Of a stretch of 64,000 bases of DNA, positions 1 through 8,486 are shown piece by piece (position 1 is the stretch's first letter; each line of letters starts with the position of its first letter). The notes below the pieces were generated by a model. The model was not told the origin of the DNA, searched no databases, and saw only the letters and a program-made list of their open reading frames with translations. This DNA is from Pseudomonas viciae (lineage in GTDB: Bacteria > Pseudomonadota > Gammaproteobacteria > Pseudomonadales > Pseudomonadaceae), in contig NZ_CP035088.1 in the NCBI RefSeq assembly GCF_004786035.1, forward strand, positions 1,586,001-1,650,000, given 5' to 3'. The position numbers and the translations under genes were made by a program.

Positions 1-1
1 G

Positions 2-784
2 GTGACGTTGTTCAACGAGCTGCCGGGGATGCTCGCGAAATGGCAATCCCTGCTGTTACTGCTCCCCGAGCGCTACCCGCACCTGGTATCCGACGAGCAG
101 GTGTTGCAGACCATCGAAGTGGTGCGTGGCCAGATCGGCAAGTTCGGCCAGTGGGCGCTGACGTTTTCGCTGTCCAGTCTACCGCTGTTGGTGAACATCA
201 TGATCTACCTGGTGCTGGTGCCGATTCTGGTGTTTTTCTTCCTCAAGGATCGGCAAATGATCGGGCGCTGGGTCCGTGGCTACCTGCCCCGTGAGCGGGC
301 GCTGATTACCCGGGTCGCCCAGGAGATGAATCGCCAGATCGCCAATTACATTCGCGGAAAAGTCATCGAGATTTTCATCTGCGGCGCGGCGACCTACGTC
401 GGTTTCGTGGCCCTGGGGCTCAATTATTCCGCCCTGTTGGCGCTGCTGGTGGGCGTTTCGGTGGTGGTGCCCTACGTCGGTACCGTGGTCGTGACTGTGC
501 CAGTGGCACTGATTGCGCTGTTCCAGTGGGGCTGGAGCGACCAGTTCATTTATCTGATGGCGGTCTACGGGATCATTCAGACGCTGGACGGCAACGTGCT
601 GGTGCCACTGCTGTTCTCCGAGGCGGTGAACCTGCATCCGGTGGCAATTATCTGCGCGGTGTTACTGTTTGGCGGGTTGTGGGGCTTCTGGGGAGTGTTT
701 TTTGCGATTCCCCTGGCGACGCTGTTCAAGGCGGTGCTGGATGCGTGGCCGAGCAAGGAGCCGGTGGTGGCGCCGTTGTTGTAG
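2..784 (+). CDS. AI-2E/PerM family membrane transporter, 5'-truncated by window edge
   Basis: This is the C-terminal 260 residues of a multi-pass inner-membrane protein of the AI-2E exporter/PerM (DUF20) family. The reading frame is open to the first base, so the true start lies outside the window. Several hydrophobic helices are visible, including one near residues 55-80 and a cluster over residues 115-245. The family-typical glycine/proline-rich segment (VVPYVGT, about residue 155) precedes the last helices. Family members are proposed to export autoinducer-2 or small solutes; the substrate here is unknown. It lies upstream of and convergent with bcp, as in other Pseudomonas genomes. Confidence 0.85.
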   Translation: MTLFNELPGMLAKWQSLLLLLPERYPHLVSDEQVLQTIEVVRGQIGKFGQWALTFSLSSLPLLVNIMIYLVLVPILVFFFLKDRQMIGRWVRGYLPRERALITRVAQEMNRQIANYIRGKVIEIFICGAATYVGFVALGLNYSALLALLVGVSVVVPYVGTVVVTVPVALIALFQWGWSDQFIYLMAVYGIIQTLDGNVLVPLLFSEAVNLHPVAIICAVLLFGGLWGFWGVFFAIPLATLFKAVLDAWPSKEPVVAPLL

Positions 785-821
785 CGGTCAATCTGGTGTA
801 GTCGATGAGGCTGATGATTCC

Positions 822-906
822 TTCGCGAGCAAGCCTGCTCCCACATTGGATCTGCGGTGACCTGGTCATCACAGAACCTCTGTGGGAGCGGGTTTGCTCG
901 CGAAGG
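822..906. repeat. REP doublet (inverted pair)
   Basis: Two REP palindromes in opposite orientation, TCGCGAGCAAGCCTGCTCCCAC and GTGGGAGCGGGTTTGCTCGCG (each given only in part here), flank a short AT-rich spacer between the convergent perM-like and bcp genes. This is the usual position for Pseudomonas REPs, and it may also act as a bidirectional transcription stop. Confidence 0.85.
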
Positions 907-929
907 GCCTGAAGCGCCCCAGGGTAAAG

Positions 930-1403
930 TCAGGCCTTGTTGAGCGCCTGAGCCGCCGCCAACACCGCCTCCACATGCCCTGGCACCTTCACGCCGCGCC
1001 ACTCCTGGCGCAGCACACCGTTCTTGTCGATCAGGAACGTGCTGCGATCAACGCCCAGATACTCTTTGCCATACAGCTTTTTCAGCTTGATCACGTCGAA
1101 CAACTGGCAGACGGCCTCGTCCTTGTCGCTGATCAGCTCGAAGGGGAATTCCTGCTTGCACTTAAAGTTCTCGTGGGACTTGAGGCTATCCCGGGAGACG
1201 CCGAACACTTCGGTGTTGGCGGCCTTGAACTGCGCATACTGGTCACGAAAACCCTGGCCTTCAGTGGTGCAGCCCGGAGTGCTGTCCTTGGGGTAGAAGT
1301 AAACCACCACCTGCTGGCCTTTGAGGGCGGCGAGGCTGACGGTCTGCCCGCTGGTGGCGGGCGCCTGGAAATCGGTAACCGGCTGGTCGACGGCAACGGT
1401 CAT
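930..1403 (-). CDS. bcp: Thioredoxin-dependent peroxiredoxin Bcp
   Basis: A 157-residue cytosolic peroxiredoxin of the BCP/PrxQ class that reduces H2O2 and organic hydroperoxides with thioredoxin. The peroxidatic cysteine is Cys45 in the PGCT motif, and a Arg lies near residue 115-120 (VDRSTF) in the usual active-site strand. The resolving cysteine of E. coli Bcp, five residues after the peroxidatic one, is replaced by Gln50; cysteines remain in FKCKQ and AVCQLF. The protein is therefore a 1-Cys-like or atypical 2-Cys form. It is followed on the same strand, upstream, by gcvR with a 10-bp gap, which suggests a two-gene operon gcvR-bcp as in P. aeruginosa. Confidence 0.93.
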   Translation of the reverse strand: MTVAVDQPVTDFQAPATSGQTVSLAALKGQQVVVYFYPKDSTPGCTTEGQGFRDQYAQFKAANTEVFGVSRDSLKSHENFKCKQEFPFELISDKDEAVCQLFDVIKLKKLYGKEYLGVDRSTFLIDKNGVLRQEWRGVKVPGHVEAVLAAAQALNKA

Positions 1404-1413
1404 GAACGCTTCC

Positions 1414-1974
1414 TTACATTGGGTTTTGTGGGCGCCACGGTTCTATCAGTGCATCCAGGTTCATCGCATCGGCGAAGTCCAGGAACTGATCGCGCAGCCA
1501 ACTGATCTGGGTACCGGCCGGCAGTGTCACGGTGAACGTGGCGTTGAGCATGGTGCCGCCGGTTTGCGGCGCCTGATAGGTGTCGCAGGTCAGGTTTTCC
1601 AGTTCGACCTGGTGGTCCATGAAAAACTGGCACAGCTCGTTGATGATGTCCGGCCGGTAGGCCGAGCTTACATAGGCCACGTAGGGCAGGGCCTGGGGAC
1701 GGTTCTCCAGGGCGGCGCTGCGCACCACGTTGACGGTGAAGGCGTGCTTCTTGGCCAGCAGCGGCAGGCTGCCTTCCAGGCGGGCCAGGGCATCCCAGCT
1801 ACCGGAGATTTCGAGCACGAGCGCACTGCATTCGCCATGGCGGGTCAGGCGTGAGGTTACGACGGCGCAGCGATTTTCATGGCTGGCGCGGCACAGGACG
1901 TTAGTCAGCTCCATGGGGTTGGCGCCAAGGGCACTGATAACAAGGAATTGTTCGCGGACTGTGGGGGTGGACAT
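1414..1974 (-). CDS. gcvR: Glycine cleavage system transcriptional repressor GcvR
   Basis: A 186-residue protein with two ACT domains (about residues 8-85 and 95-170) and no DNA-binding domain. In E. coli GcvR binds glycine and sequesters the activator GcvA, so gcv transcription stays low when glycine is scarce. The opening REQFLVISALGANPMELTN and the later HQVELENLTCDTY match the family. The ATG at 1974 is preceded by GGAATG. It lies 10 bp upstream of bcp on the same strand and is divergent from dapA. The gcvR-bcp-dapA arrangement is the conserved Pseudomonas order. Confidence 0.9.
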   Translation of the reverse strand: MSTPTVREQFLVISALGANPMELTNVLCRASHENRCAVVTSRLTRHGECSALVLEISGSWDALARLEGSLPLLAKKHAFTVNVVRSAALENRPQALPYVAYVSSAYRPDIINELCQFFMDHQVELENLTCDTYQAPQTGGTMLNATFTVTLPAGTQISWLRDQFLDFADAMNLDALIEPWRPQNPM

Positions 1975-2290
1975 GCAGCATTCCTAAAGCGATGAGCGGT
2001 CGGTACTTCTGCGGCTCGGCACGGCGTCAGGCCCGGATAAACGAACGACTCAAGCCCTGTGCCTGGGGTTGTGCGGCATTCCGGGAACGACGGGAATGCA
2101 CCAGGACAAACGCAGGATCGGGGCTTGTGGCGACGAAAACGGAGGCTGGGAACCGGTGAATGAGCTTATCAGTACCGATCAAAGCCTGAAGGGTAGCGAA
2201 AACCATCGCCAAGGGGAATGGTAGTTCGCTTGTACAAGCATCTTGGCGCCAGTACCATTACCGCTCTCTTTTTCCGGCAGGAGCGGTTTC
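1975..2290. other. Intergenic region between gcvR and dapA
   Basis: About 316 bp between divergent genes. It must carry both promoters. I see no convincing ORF or strong repeat. The dapA ribosome binding site (GGCAGGAG) lies at its right end. Confidence 0.5.
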
Positions 2291-3169
2291 ATGATTGCGG
2301 GCAGTATGGTGGCACTGGTCACACCCATGGATGCACAAGGGCGTCTTGACTGGGCCAGCCTCAGCAAACTCGTGGACTTCCACCTTAACAACGGCACCCA
2401 TGCCATTGTCGCCGTCGGTACCACCGGTGAGTCGGCAACCCTCGATGTCAACGAGCACATCGAAGTCATCCGGGCCGTGGTCAAGCAGGTCGCCGGCAAG
2501 ATTCCTGTTATCGCCGGTACCGGCGCCAACTCGACCCGCGAAGCCGTCGAGCTGACCCGCAACGCCAAGGAAGCCGGCGCCGACGCCTGCCTGCTGGTCG
2601 TGCCGTACTACAACAAGCCGACCCAGGAAGGTTTGTACCAGCACTTCAAATATATTGCTGAAGCGGTCGATATCCCGCAGATCCTCTATAACGTTCCCGG
2701 CCGCACCTCCTGCGACATGCAGGCCGAGACCGTGATTCGCCTTTCCACCGTCCCGAACATCATCGGCATCAAGGAAGCCACCGGCGACATGACCCGCGCC
2801 AAAGCCATCCTCGATGGCGTGAGCCAGGACTTCATCGTCCTGTCCGGCGATGATCCGACCGCGGTCGAGCTGATCCTGATGGGTGGCAAGGGCAATATTT
2901 CCGTCACTGCCAACGTCGCGCCGCGCGAAATGGCCGACCTGTGCGAAGCAGCGCTCAAGGGTGACGCCGAAACTGCACGGGCAATCAACGAAAAACTGAT
3001 GCCGCTGCACAAAGACCTGTTCCTCGAAGCCAACCCGATTCCGGTGAAATGGGCTTTGGTCGAAATGGGTCTGATGCACCAAGGCATCCGTCTGCCGCTC
3101 ACCTGGCTCAGCGAAGCCTGTCACGAACCGCTGCGGCAGGCCATGCGCCAGTCCGGCGTCCTGGTTTAA
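2291..3169 (+). CDS. dapA: 4-hydroxy-tetrahydrodipicolinate synthase DapA
   Basis: A 292-residue TIM-barrel lyase that condenses pyruvate with aspartate semialdehyde, the first committed step to lysine and meso-diaminopimelate. The visible motifs are VGTTGES (pyruvate-binding TT pair), [21 protein letters not shown] with the catalytic Tyr and Arg, and GIKEATGD with the Schiff-base lysine. The ATG at 2291 was chosen over an upstream in-frame ATG at 2243 because it follows GGAGCGG at good spacing and gives the family N-terminus [13 protein letters not shown]. bamC follows after 17 bp, so the genes are probably cotranscribed. Confidence 0.97.
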   Translation: MIAGSMVALVTPMDAQGRLDWASLSKLVDFHLNNGTHAIVAVGTTGESATLDVNEHIEVIRAVVKQVAGKIPVIAGTGANSTREAVELTRNAKEAGADACLLVVPYYNKPTQEGLYQHFKYIAEAVDIPQILYNVPGRTSCDMQAETVIRLSTVPNIIGIKEATGDMTRAKAILDGVSQDFIVLSGDDPTAVELILMGGKGNISVTANVAPREMADLCEAALKGDAETARAINEKLMPLHKDLFLEANPIPVKWALVEMGLMHQGIRLPLTWLSEACHEPLRQAMRQSGVLV

Positions 3170-3186
3170 TTGAGGAAGTACAACGC

Positions 3187-4302
3187 ATGAAGCGAATGGC
3201 CGGACTTTCCGCACTTGCCTTGATTATCTCCAGCACCAGTGGCTGCGGATGGATTTGGGGCCCGGAAGGTTACTTCCGCGACCGTGGTAGCGATTACCTG
3301 GAAGCGCAACAGACTGCACCGATGCAACTGCCACCTGATGTCAGCGTCGCCAAGCGCCTGGATCCGCTGCTGCCGATCCCGCGCAACGTGGCCGACGACA
3401 GCGTCAAGGGCGAATACGTCGTCCCACGTCCGCAGCCGCTGTCGGCCATGGCCGATGCCAGCGACTACACCTTGCAAAAGAGTGGCGATTCAAGCTGGGT
3501 CATGGCCCAGCATCCACCGGCCGAAGTCTGGCCCGTGGCAATCCAGTTCTTCCAGGACAACGGCTTCCGCCTGGACGAACAACGCCCGCAGACTGGCGAA
3601 TTCACCACCACCTGGCAACGTTCCGATGAGCTGTCCGCAGCCATGGCCAAGCGCATGAGCGCCGCCGGCGTCGCTGCCGACAGCGAAAGCCGTGTGCGAG
3701 TGCGCATCGAGCCAGGCGTGCAGCGCAATACCAGTGAAGTTTATGTGGTCAGCGCCGAGCGTCCTGCCGGCAGCACGGCCGACGTGGCGTTCACCAACCG
3801 TTCGGTCAATACCGGCCTCGACGCTGCACTGGTGGACGACATGCTCGCCAGCATGAGTCGTAACGCGGAGCAGGGTGGTTCGGTGTCGATGCTGGCGTCC
3901 AAGGAGTTCGATGCGCCGAGCCGCGTCAGCCTGAGCGAAGACGGCAGCGGCAACCCGGTGCTCAACGTCGGCTCCGACCTGGACCGTGCGTGGTCGAGTG
4001 TTGGTCGTGCGCTGGAGCAGGGCGAGTGGCGGGTTGAAGACATCAACCGCAGCCTGGGCCTGTACTACATCAACCTCGCCGAGAAGGCCGAGAAGAAAGA
4101 CGAGAAGCCTGGCTTCTTCAGTGGCCTGTTCGGCAGCAAGCCGGACAAGGAAGAGGTTGAAGCCCGCGCCGAGCGTTATCAGGTTCGCCTGAGCAAGGTG
4201 GGCGACAACGTCCAGGTCACCGTCGAGAAGAACATCAACACCGTGGCGCCGGCCGATGTGGCCCGCAAGGTATTGGGCGTGATTCAGGATAACCTGGGCT
4301 GA
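3187..4302 (+). CDS. bamC: Outer membrane assembly lipoprotein BamC
   Basis: A 371-residue lipoprotein of the BAM complex that inserts beta-barrel proteins into the outer membrane. The N-terminus MKRMAGLSALALIIS is a lipoprotein signal ending at Cys20 (STSGC). It is followed by the long unstructured segment that binds BamD (DYLEAQQTAPMQLPPD) and two helix-grip domains (about residues 100-210 and 240-370). The ATG at 3187 was chosen over an upstream in-frame start because it opens the signal peptide. It follows dapA by 17 bp and precedes the metallo-hydrolase gene by 4 bp, a dapA-bamC-MBL-purC cluster conserved in Pseudomonas. Confidence 0.95.
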   Translation: MKRMAGLSALALIISSTSGCGWIWGPEGYFRDRGSDYLEAQQTAPMQLPPDVSVAKRLDPLLPIPRNVADDSVKGEYVVPRPQPLSAMADASDYTLQKSGDSSWVMAQHPPAEVWPVAIQFFQDNGFRLDEQRPQTGEFTTTWQRSDELSAAMAKRMSAAGVAADSESRVRVRIEPGVQRNTSEVYVVSAERPAGSTADVAFTNRSVNTGLDAALVDDMLASMSRNAEQGGSVSMLASKEFDAPSRVSLSEDGSGNPVLNVGSDLDRAWSSVGRALEQGEWRVEDINRSLGLYYINLAEKAEKKDEKPGFFSGLFGSKPDKEEVEARAERYQVRLSKVGDNVQVTVEKNINTVAPADVARKVLGVIQDNLG

Positions 4303-4306
4303 TCCG

Positions 4307-5065
4307 ATGCGTTTTGCCGTTCTCGGCAGCGGTAGCCAGGGCAACGGCACGCTTGTAGCCAGTGCTGGCACCTATGTGCTGGTCGATTGTGGTTTCTCCC
4401 TGCGGGAAACCGAGAGGCGCCTGTTGCGCCTGGGTGTGCACCCGGCGCAACTGAGCGCGATACTGGTGACCCACGAACATGCCGATCACGTGCATGGCGT
4501 GGGTTTGCTGTCTCGGCGCTACAATCTGCCGGTGTACCTGAGCCGTGGGACGCTGGGTGGCCTGCGCAAGCCCATCGAGCCCGCCGGTTTCGTGGCCGGG
4601 GGCGAGCAACTGCGTATTGGTGCCCTGGATATCAGCGTGGTCAGTGTGGCGCATGATGCCCGGGAGCCGACGCAGTATGTGTTCAGTGACGGCGAGCGGC
4701 GTTTCGGCTTGCTCACTGACCTGGGTTCATATTGCGACAGGGTGATGGACAGCTACCGGGATCTCGATGCGTTGATGATCGAGTCCAACCACTGCCGCGA
4801 CATGCTGGCGCGCGGGTACTACCCGTATTTCCTCAAGCAGCGGGTAGGCGGGGAACACGGACATTTGAACAACCACCAGGCGGCGTTCCTGGTGGCCGAG
4901 TTGGGCTGGCAAGGCCTGCAACACCTGGTCCTGGCCCATCTGAGCAGCAAGAACAACCTGCCGCAGCTGGCCCGGCAATGTTTTGTCGACACCCTCGGGT
5001 GCGACCCGGACTGGCTGCAACTGGCCGATCAAGATTCAGGGCTCGACTGGCGACATATCGCCTAG
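4307..5065 (+). CDS. Metallo-beta-lactamase-fold hydrolase (YycJ-like)
   Basis: A 252-residue metallo-beta-lactamase-fold protein. It opens with a glycine-rich strand (LGSGSQGNGT) and carries the zinc motif THEHADHVHG near residue 54. Later metal-ligand positions appear in SVAHDAREP, LLTDLG and ESNHCRDM. This pattern fits the YycJ/WalJ-type hydrolases, several of which are DNA or RNA exonucleases; the substrate here is not known. The gene starts 4 bp after bamC and is followed by purC, so it is likely part of the same operon. Confidence 0.88.
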   Translation: MRFAVLGSGSQGNGTLVASAGTYVLVDCGFSLRETERRLLRLGVHPAQLSAILVTHEHADHVHGVGLLSRRYNLPVYLSRGTLGGLRKPIEPAGFVAGGEQLRIGALDISVVSVAHDAREPTQYVFSDGERRFGLLTDLGSYCDRVMDSYRDLDALMIESNHCRDMLARGYYPYFLKQRVGGEHGHLNNHQAAFLVAELGWQGLQHLVLAHLSSKNNLPQLARQCFVDTLGCDPDWLQLADQDSGLDWRHIA

Positions 5066-5092
5066 CCCACTACTTACCAAGCGGAGCCCATC

Positions 5093-5806
5093 ATGGAAAA
5101 ACGTGAAGAACTCTACCGCGGCAAAGCCAAATCGGTTTACAAGACCGACGACGCTGACCGCTTGATCCTGCTGTTTCGCAACGACACTTCGGCGTTCGAC
5201 GGCAAGCGCATCGAACAGCTCGACCGCAAGGGCATGGTGAACAACAAGTTCAACGCCTTCATCATGCAGAAACTCGAAGCCGCCGGCGTGCCGACCCAGT
5301 TCGACAAGCTGCTGGGCGACAACGAATGCCTGGTCAAGAAGCTGGACATGATCCCGGTCGAATGCGTCGTGCGTAACTACGCCGCCGGCAGCCTGGTCAA
5401 GCGCCTGGGCGTGGAAGAGGGCATGAAGCTCAACCCTTACACCTTCGAACTGTTCCTGAAGGACGACGCCAAGGGCGACCCGTTCATCAACGAATCCCAC
5501 GTCGTGGCATTCGGCTGGGGCACCGCCGAGCAATTGGTCCGCATGAAAGAGTTGTCCCTCAAGGTCAACGAAGTGCTGACCAAGCTGTTCGACGACGCCG
5601 GCCTGCTGCTGGTGGACTTCAAGTTGGAGTTCGGTGTGTTCAGCGACGGCTCCATCGTCCTGGGTGACGAATTCAGCCCGGACGGCTGCCGTCTCTGGGA
5701 CAAGGACACCAAGAAGAAAATGGACAAAGACCGCTTCCGCCAGGGCCTCGGTGATGTCATCGAAGCCTACGAAGAAGTCGCCCAGCGTCTGGGTGTACCG
5801 CTGTAA
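5093..5806 (+). CDS. purC: Phosphoribosylaminoimidazole-succinocarboxamide synthase (SAICAR synthetase)
   Basis: A 237-residue enzyme that joins aspartate to CAIR using ATP in purine biosynthesis. Key motifs are YRGKAKSVY (ATP-binding hairpin), [22 protein letters not shown] and LVDFKLEFG, with [12 protein letters not shown] near the C-terminus. Its length equals that of E. coli PurC. A 27-bp gap follows the metallo-hydrolase, and a Shine-Dalgarno-like GCGGAG precedes the ATG. It is followed by tRNA-Ser. Confidence 0.97.
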   Translation: MEKREELYRGKAKSVYKTDDADRLILLFRNDTSAFDGKRIEQLDRKGMVNNKFNAFIMQKLEAAGVPTQFDKLLGDNECLVKKLDMIPVECVVRNYAAGSLVKRLGVEEGMKLNPYTFELFLKDDAKGDPFINESHVVAFGWGTAEQLVRMKELSLKVNEVLTKLFDDAGLLLVDFKLEFGVFSDGSIVLGDEFSPDGCRLWDKDTKKKMDKDRFRQGLGDVIEAYEEVAQRLGVPL

Positions 5807-5850
5807 TCGACGCAAGCATCTGATAGCACGGAAAAAATTTCGCTCGGGGG

Positions 5851-5879
5851 TTCGCTTCCGGCGAATGTGCTGGTATGAT
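5851..5879 (+). promoter_or_regulatory. Putative tRNA-Ser promoter
   Basis: TTCGCT and TATGAT are separated by 17 bases, ending 10 bases before the tRNA. The -10 is good and the -35 is weak. The GC-rich stretch between the -10 and the tRNA looks like a stringent-type discriminator. Confidence 0.5.
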
Positions 5880-5889
5880 GCGCGCCACT

Positions 5890-5979
5890 GGAGAGATGCC
5901 GGAGTGGCCGAACGGGACGGATTCGAAATCCGTTGTACTGGCGACAGTACCTAGGGTTCAAATCCCTATCTCTCCGCCA
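5890..5979 (+). tRNA. tRNA-Ser (anticodon CGA)
   Basis: A 90-base class II tRNA. The acceptor stem GGAGAGA pairs with TCTCTCC, followed by the G discriminator and an encoded CCA. The anticodon stem ACGGA/TCCGT encloses the loop TTCGAAA with anticodon CGA, which reads UCG. A long variable arm is visible before the T-arm (GGGTTCAAATCCC). The 3' end of serine tRNAs is a frequent integration site, and the region just downstream looks like decayed accessory DNA, but I found no duplicated tRNA end. Confidence 0.97.
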
Positions 5980-5994
5980 TTATTGTGTATGACT

Positions 5995-6032
5995 AAGCCC
6001 CTGAAATTGTTAAAGATTTCAGGGGCTTTTTC
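5995..6032 (+). terminator. Rho-independent terminator after tRNA-Ser
   Basis: AAGCCCCTGAAAT pairs perfectly with ATTTCAGGGGCTT around an 8-base loop and is followed by a T run. Confidence 0.9.
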
Positions 6033-6582
6033 GTGTCTGGGATTTGGTTTAGGGTATGTTTAGGGCGAAAAACGCAGGCATCGTGCCGCTCTAGGCGACT
6101 CTGTGACCGAAATTGTTCTGCTCCCCGGGCCGACGCAACTCGTTTGGCTGTGGGGTTGTCTCCGGGGCACGAACTGGACTGGCTCGTGCTGACTGATAAG
6201 GTTACGTTACTTGTCCAAAACTACGGTGCGCAGGCGGTAAATTCGCTATCGAATAATTTTAAGTTGGCCGTCTGAAAACAATTTCTTGGATATTCGGTTT
6301 TTACAGCCTCTTGGGGATTACGAGTGCAAGTCGACGTGGTCAAAAGCGCTCTACGGTTCAGAATTATGGAGTTTTCCGAGGCATCGGAGTTTTGGATGGA
6401 ACGAAAGGAGGGAGGTGAGATTTAGATCAGCACAAATGAAGGGGCTGCGATTCATATCCCCCATCACTGATCGTTTGATAAGATTGCGACGGTGAAACCC
6501 AAACATGCAGAATTCTGCTGGTAGCTAATTTACTCATGAGGGGGCACCGATAGTGTTCGAGACTCCCCCGACAGGATATCTA
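6033..6582. other. Gene-poor islet DNA, no recognisable gene
   Basis: About 550 bp between the tRNA terminator and the sulfotransferase. Short open frames exist at 6033-6275 and 6286-6495, but they show no family motif and their composition is more AT-rich than the core genes. They may be remnants of transferred DNA. No integrase or att duplication is visible. Confidence 0.4.
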
Positions 6583-7548
6583 ATGAAGCTTATTCACATC
6601 GGGCTCCCCAAGGCAGCGTCCACTTACATTCAGGCTGCGGCACAGCAGCGGGGCGACGTGCAAGTACTGCAATGGCACAACTATGCACAGAATATCGTCC
6701 ATTCGGCCTCTCTGAACGCTTATCTGAGCGGGCCGGGTGAGTCGAGCATAGCGCCACATCAGTTGCTGGCTGACACCCCCACTTTCGTGAGTAGTGAAGA
6801 GCTCTGCGGGTGGGCCCCGCGCCCCGTAACGCAACTCGAAATTCAAACGTACCAGAACCTGGTGGCGGCGGCGCTGAAGCGTGAATTAGCCGGAGCTAAA
6901 GTACTGATTGTGACAAGAAGCCCATTGTCATTTGTGGATAGCTATTACAATCAGGCAGTAAAAGAAGGTGCCTCTGAAAACCCTTATGTGTTTGTCGAGC
7001 GGTGGCGTGCTCTGTTGCTCGAGCTTCTGAACTATACCAGGCTGTGCGATCTTTACTCTTCACATTTTGGCGCGCCGAATGTACTGGTTATTCCCGTAGA
7101 ATTATTACGTGACGACCCCACTCATTTTTACGACATGATTGAAGGGTACGCAGGCTTTACCCTGAGGCCCCGCTCTCCTGAGAGTATTCAGCACAACCGC
7201 TCACTAACCAGCTATGAGCTTCAGGCTATGAGAGTGCTAAATCGGATTGTAAAAATACTTTCGGCAGATCAACAGGGCAAGCCAGAGCAATTTCTGCTAC
7301 CTCATTTAAACTCGATAAAACGCAGCTTTTTATCGTATTACCTTGAAAATGATCCGAACTCCATGCGGCGCAGCCAGCGGTCGCTTCGGGCGGTCGGGGT
7401 CGGTATCGATAAGCGCCAGGCATCAACGGTTTTTCTTGAAAAAAGCCGTGCGCAAATCATTTGTGGCTTGAAGGGCCTGGAGCACCATTCCTTTCCGAGT
7501 AAATATCTATCTAGGTACTTGGCAGAAGTTGGCGGTGATGCCTCATGA
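6583..7548 (+). CDS. P-loop sulfotransferase-family protein
   Basis: A 321-residue protein resembling PAPS-dependent sulfotransferases. The N-terminal LIHIGLPKAASTYIQ is the 5'-phosphosulfate loop. VLIVTRSPLSFVDSYYNQ near residues 108-125 matches the 3'-phosphate motif (Arg and Ser positions kept). The family transfers sulfate from PAPS to carbohydrates, lipids or other acceptors; the acceptor here is unknown. The ATG at 6583 is preferred because it places the phosphosulfate loop next to the N-terminus as in the family, although a GTG at 6553 has a good ribosome site. Composition is less GC-rich than neighbours. A decayed APS kinase gene, whose product would supply PAPS, lies 100 bp downstream. 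Confidence 0.75.
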   Translation: MKLIHIGLPKAASTYIQAAAQQRGDVQVLQWHNYAQNIVHSASLNAYLSGPGESSIAPHQLLADTPTFVSSEELCGWAPRPVTQLEIQTYQNLVAAALKRELAGAKVLIVTRSPLSFVDSYYNQAVKEGASENPYVFVERWRALLLELLNYTRLCDLYSSHFGAPNVLVIPVELLRDDPTHFYDMIEGYAGFTLRPRSPESIQHNRSLTSYELQAMRVLNRIVKILSADQQGKPEQFLLPHLNSIKRSFLSYYLENDPNSMRRSQRSLRAVGVGIDKRQASTVFLEKSRAQIICGLKGLEHHSFPSKYLSRYLAEVGGDAS

Positions 7549-7650
7549 TCCGGTCATAACGGTAACGCTCTAGACTGGGCACAATAAAACGATGCCAAGT
7601 AGAATGCTCGGCGTAGACGAACTAACTTTGTGAGACGCTAGACTATTTTT

Positions 7651-7975
7651 ATGACTTCGCCAGCCAATAACCATAATTTGACGTCTGTCAGCCATCCTAT
7701 GACCCAGGCTGAGTTCGTCCATTACATGGGGCACCATGGCGCTGTACTTTAGTTGACGGGCCTCTCGGCTTTCGGGAAGTCGAGTTTGGCAATGGCCTTG
7801 GAGGCTCATCTGCTGAGGTCTGGTTACGCGTGCTACACACTTCGGAGACAATGTTCGCAAAGGGCTTAATGCCGACCTCGGCTTTTCAGAAGGCGATAGA
7901 ACAGAGAGCATTCGCCGGGTTAGTGAGGTAGCAGCGCTTTTTGCCAATGTGGGTCTAAGCAGACTGGTTGAATAG
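7651..7975 (+). pseudogene. cysC: Adenylylsulfate (APS) kinase remnant
   Basis: The translation starts at ATG 7651 and follows APS kinase: GHHGAVL, then a TAG at 7750 where the family has Trp, then the P-loop LTGLSAFGKSSLAMALEAHL. After CYTL the frame breaks at about 7843. Two bases of the expected Asp codon are missing, and the next frame continues as [18 protein letters not shown] and [16 protein letters not shown]. The match ends at a TAG at 7973, removing the C-terminal half. Three independent lesions (nonsense, -2 frameshift, truncation) make it non-functional. APS kinase makes PAPS, the donor for the adjacent sulfotransferase. Confidence 0.88.
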
Positions 7976-8486
7976 TTGCTGAGCACATCCTGCCAAGAGC
8001 TGACCGGTGATCGAAGTCTTCAAGAGCGAGAAAATTAATTTTTGAGTTTCTCTGCGTTGGAGCGGGTGAAAGGGCGTCGAGCCCTTGTTATCAGCTTGGG
8101 AAACTAATAACGAGTGAGTACAGGGCATGATGAACGAGGCTTGGAAATATTAAGCTTTTCGAAGTTTGCGTAAATACAGTTTTCCAAGAATGACGCCAAT
8201 TAGACCTTCTTGCACTCTTCAAATGTGATGGTGTCTGCTGATGCGGGATTTAATGTTCGGAGATTGGAGCGCTTCCGGTTGAGGAGTCATGGGCGATAGA
8301 CATGGTTGGACGCCTGGTGCCGAGTCAAGGCCTCGAAAGCGTGGGACGCGGGGCTCGCCACCAGAATTTCATTGTTTGATCCCCAGTAGCAAATCACTGG
8401 TTCGTGACAATTGAGCTAATGTCTCTTTAGCAGATGGCTCCTCAGCCGATAGCTAAGACATGCCCCCGATAAAGGAGTGACACCCC
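7976..8486. other. Gene-poor DNA upstream of the chemoreceptor
   Basis: About 510 bp of comparatively AT-rich sequence with stop codons in all frames and no family match that I can support. The right end holds the GGAG ribosome site of the chemoreceptor. It is probably decayed islet DNA plus the chemoreceptor promoter. Confidence 0.4.

Noticed and set aside
7570..7986. 138-codon minus-strand frame over the cysC remnant
   Set aside because: The plus strand carries an interrupted but unmistakable APS kinase sequence, so the minus-strand frame is incidental.
5890..8486. Active genomic island or prophage integrated at tRNA-Ser
   Set aside because: No integrase gene and no second copy of the tRNA 3' end were found in the window, so only decay of older transferred DNA is suggested.
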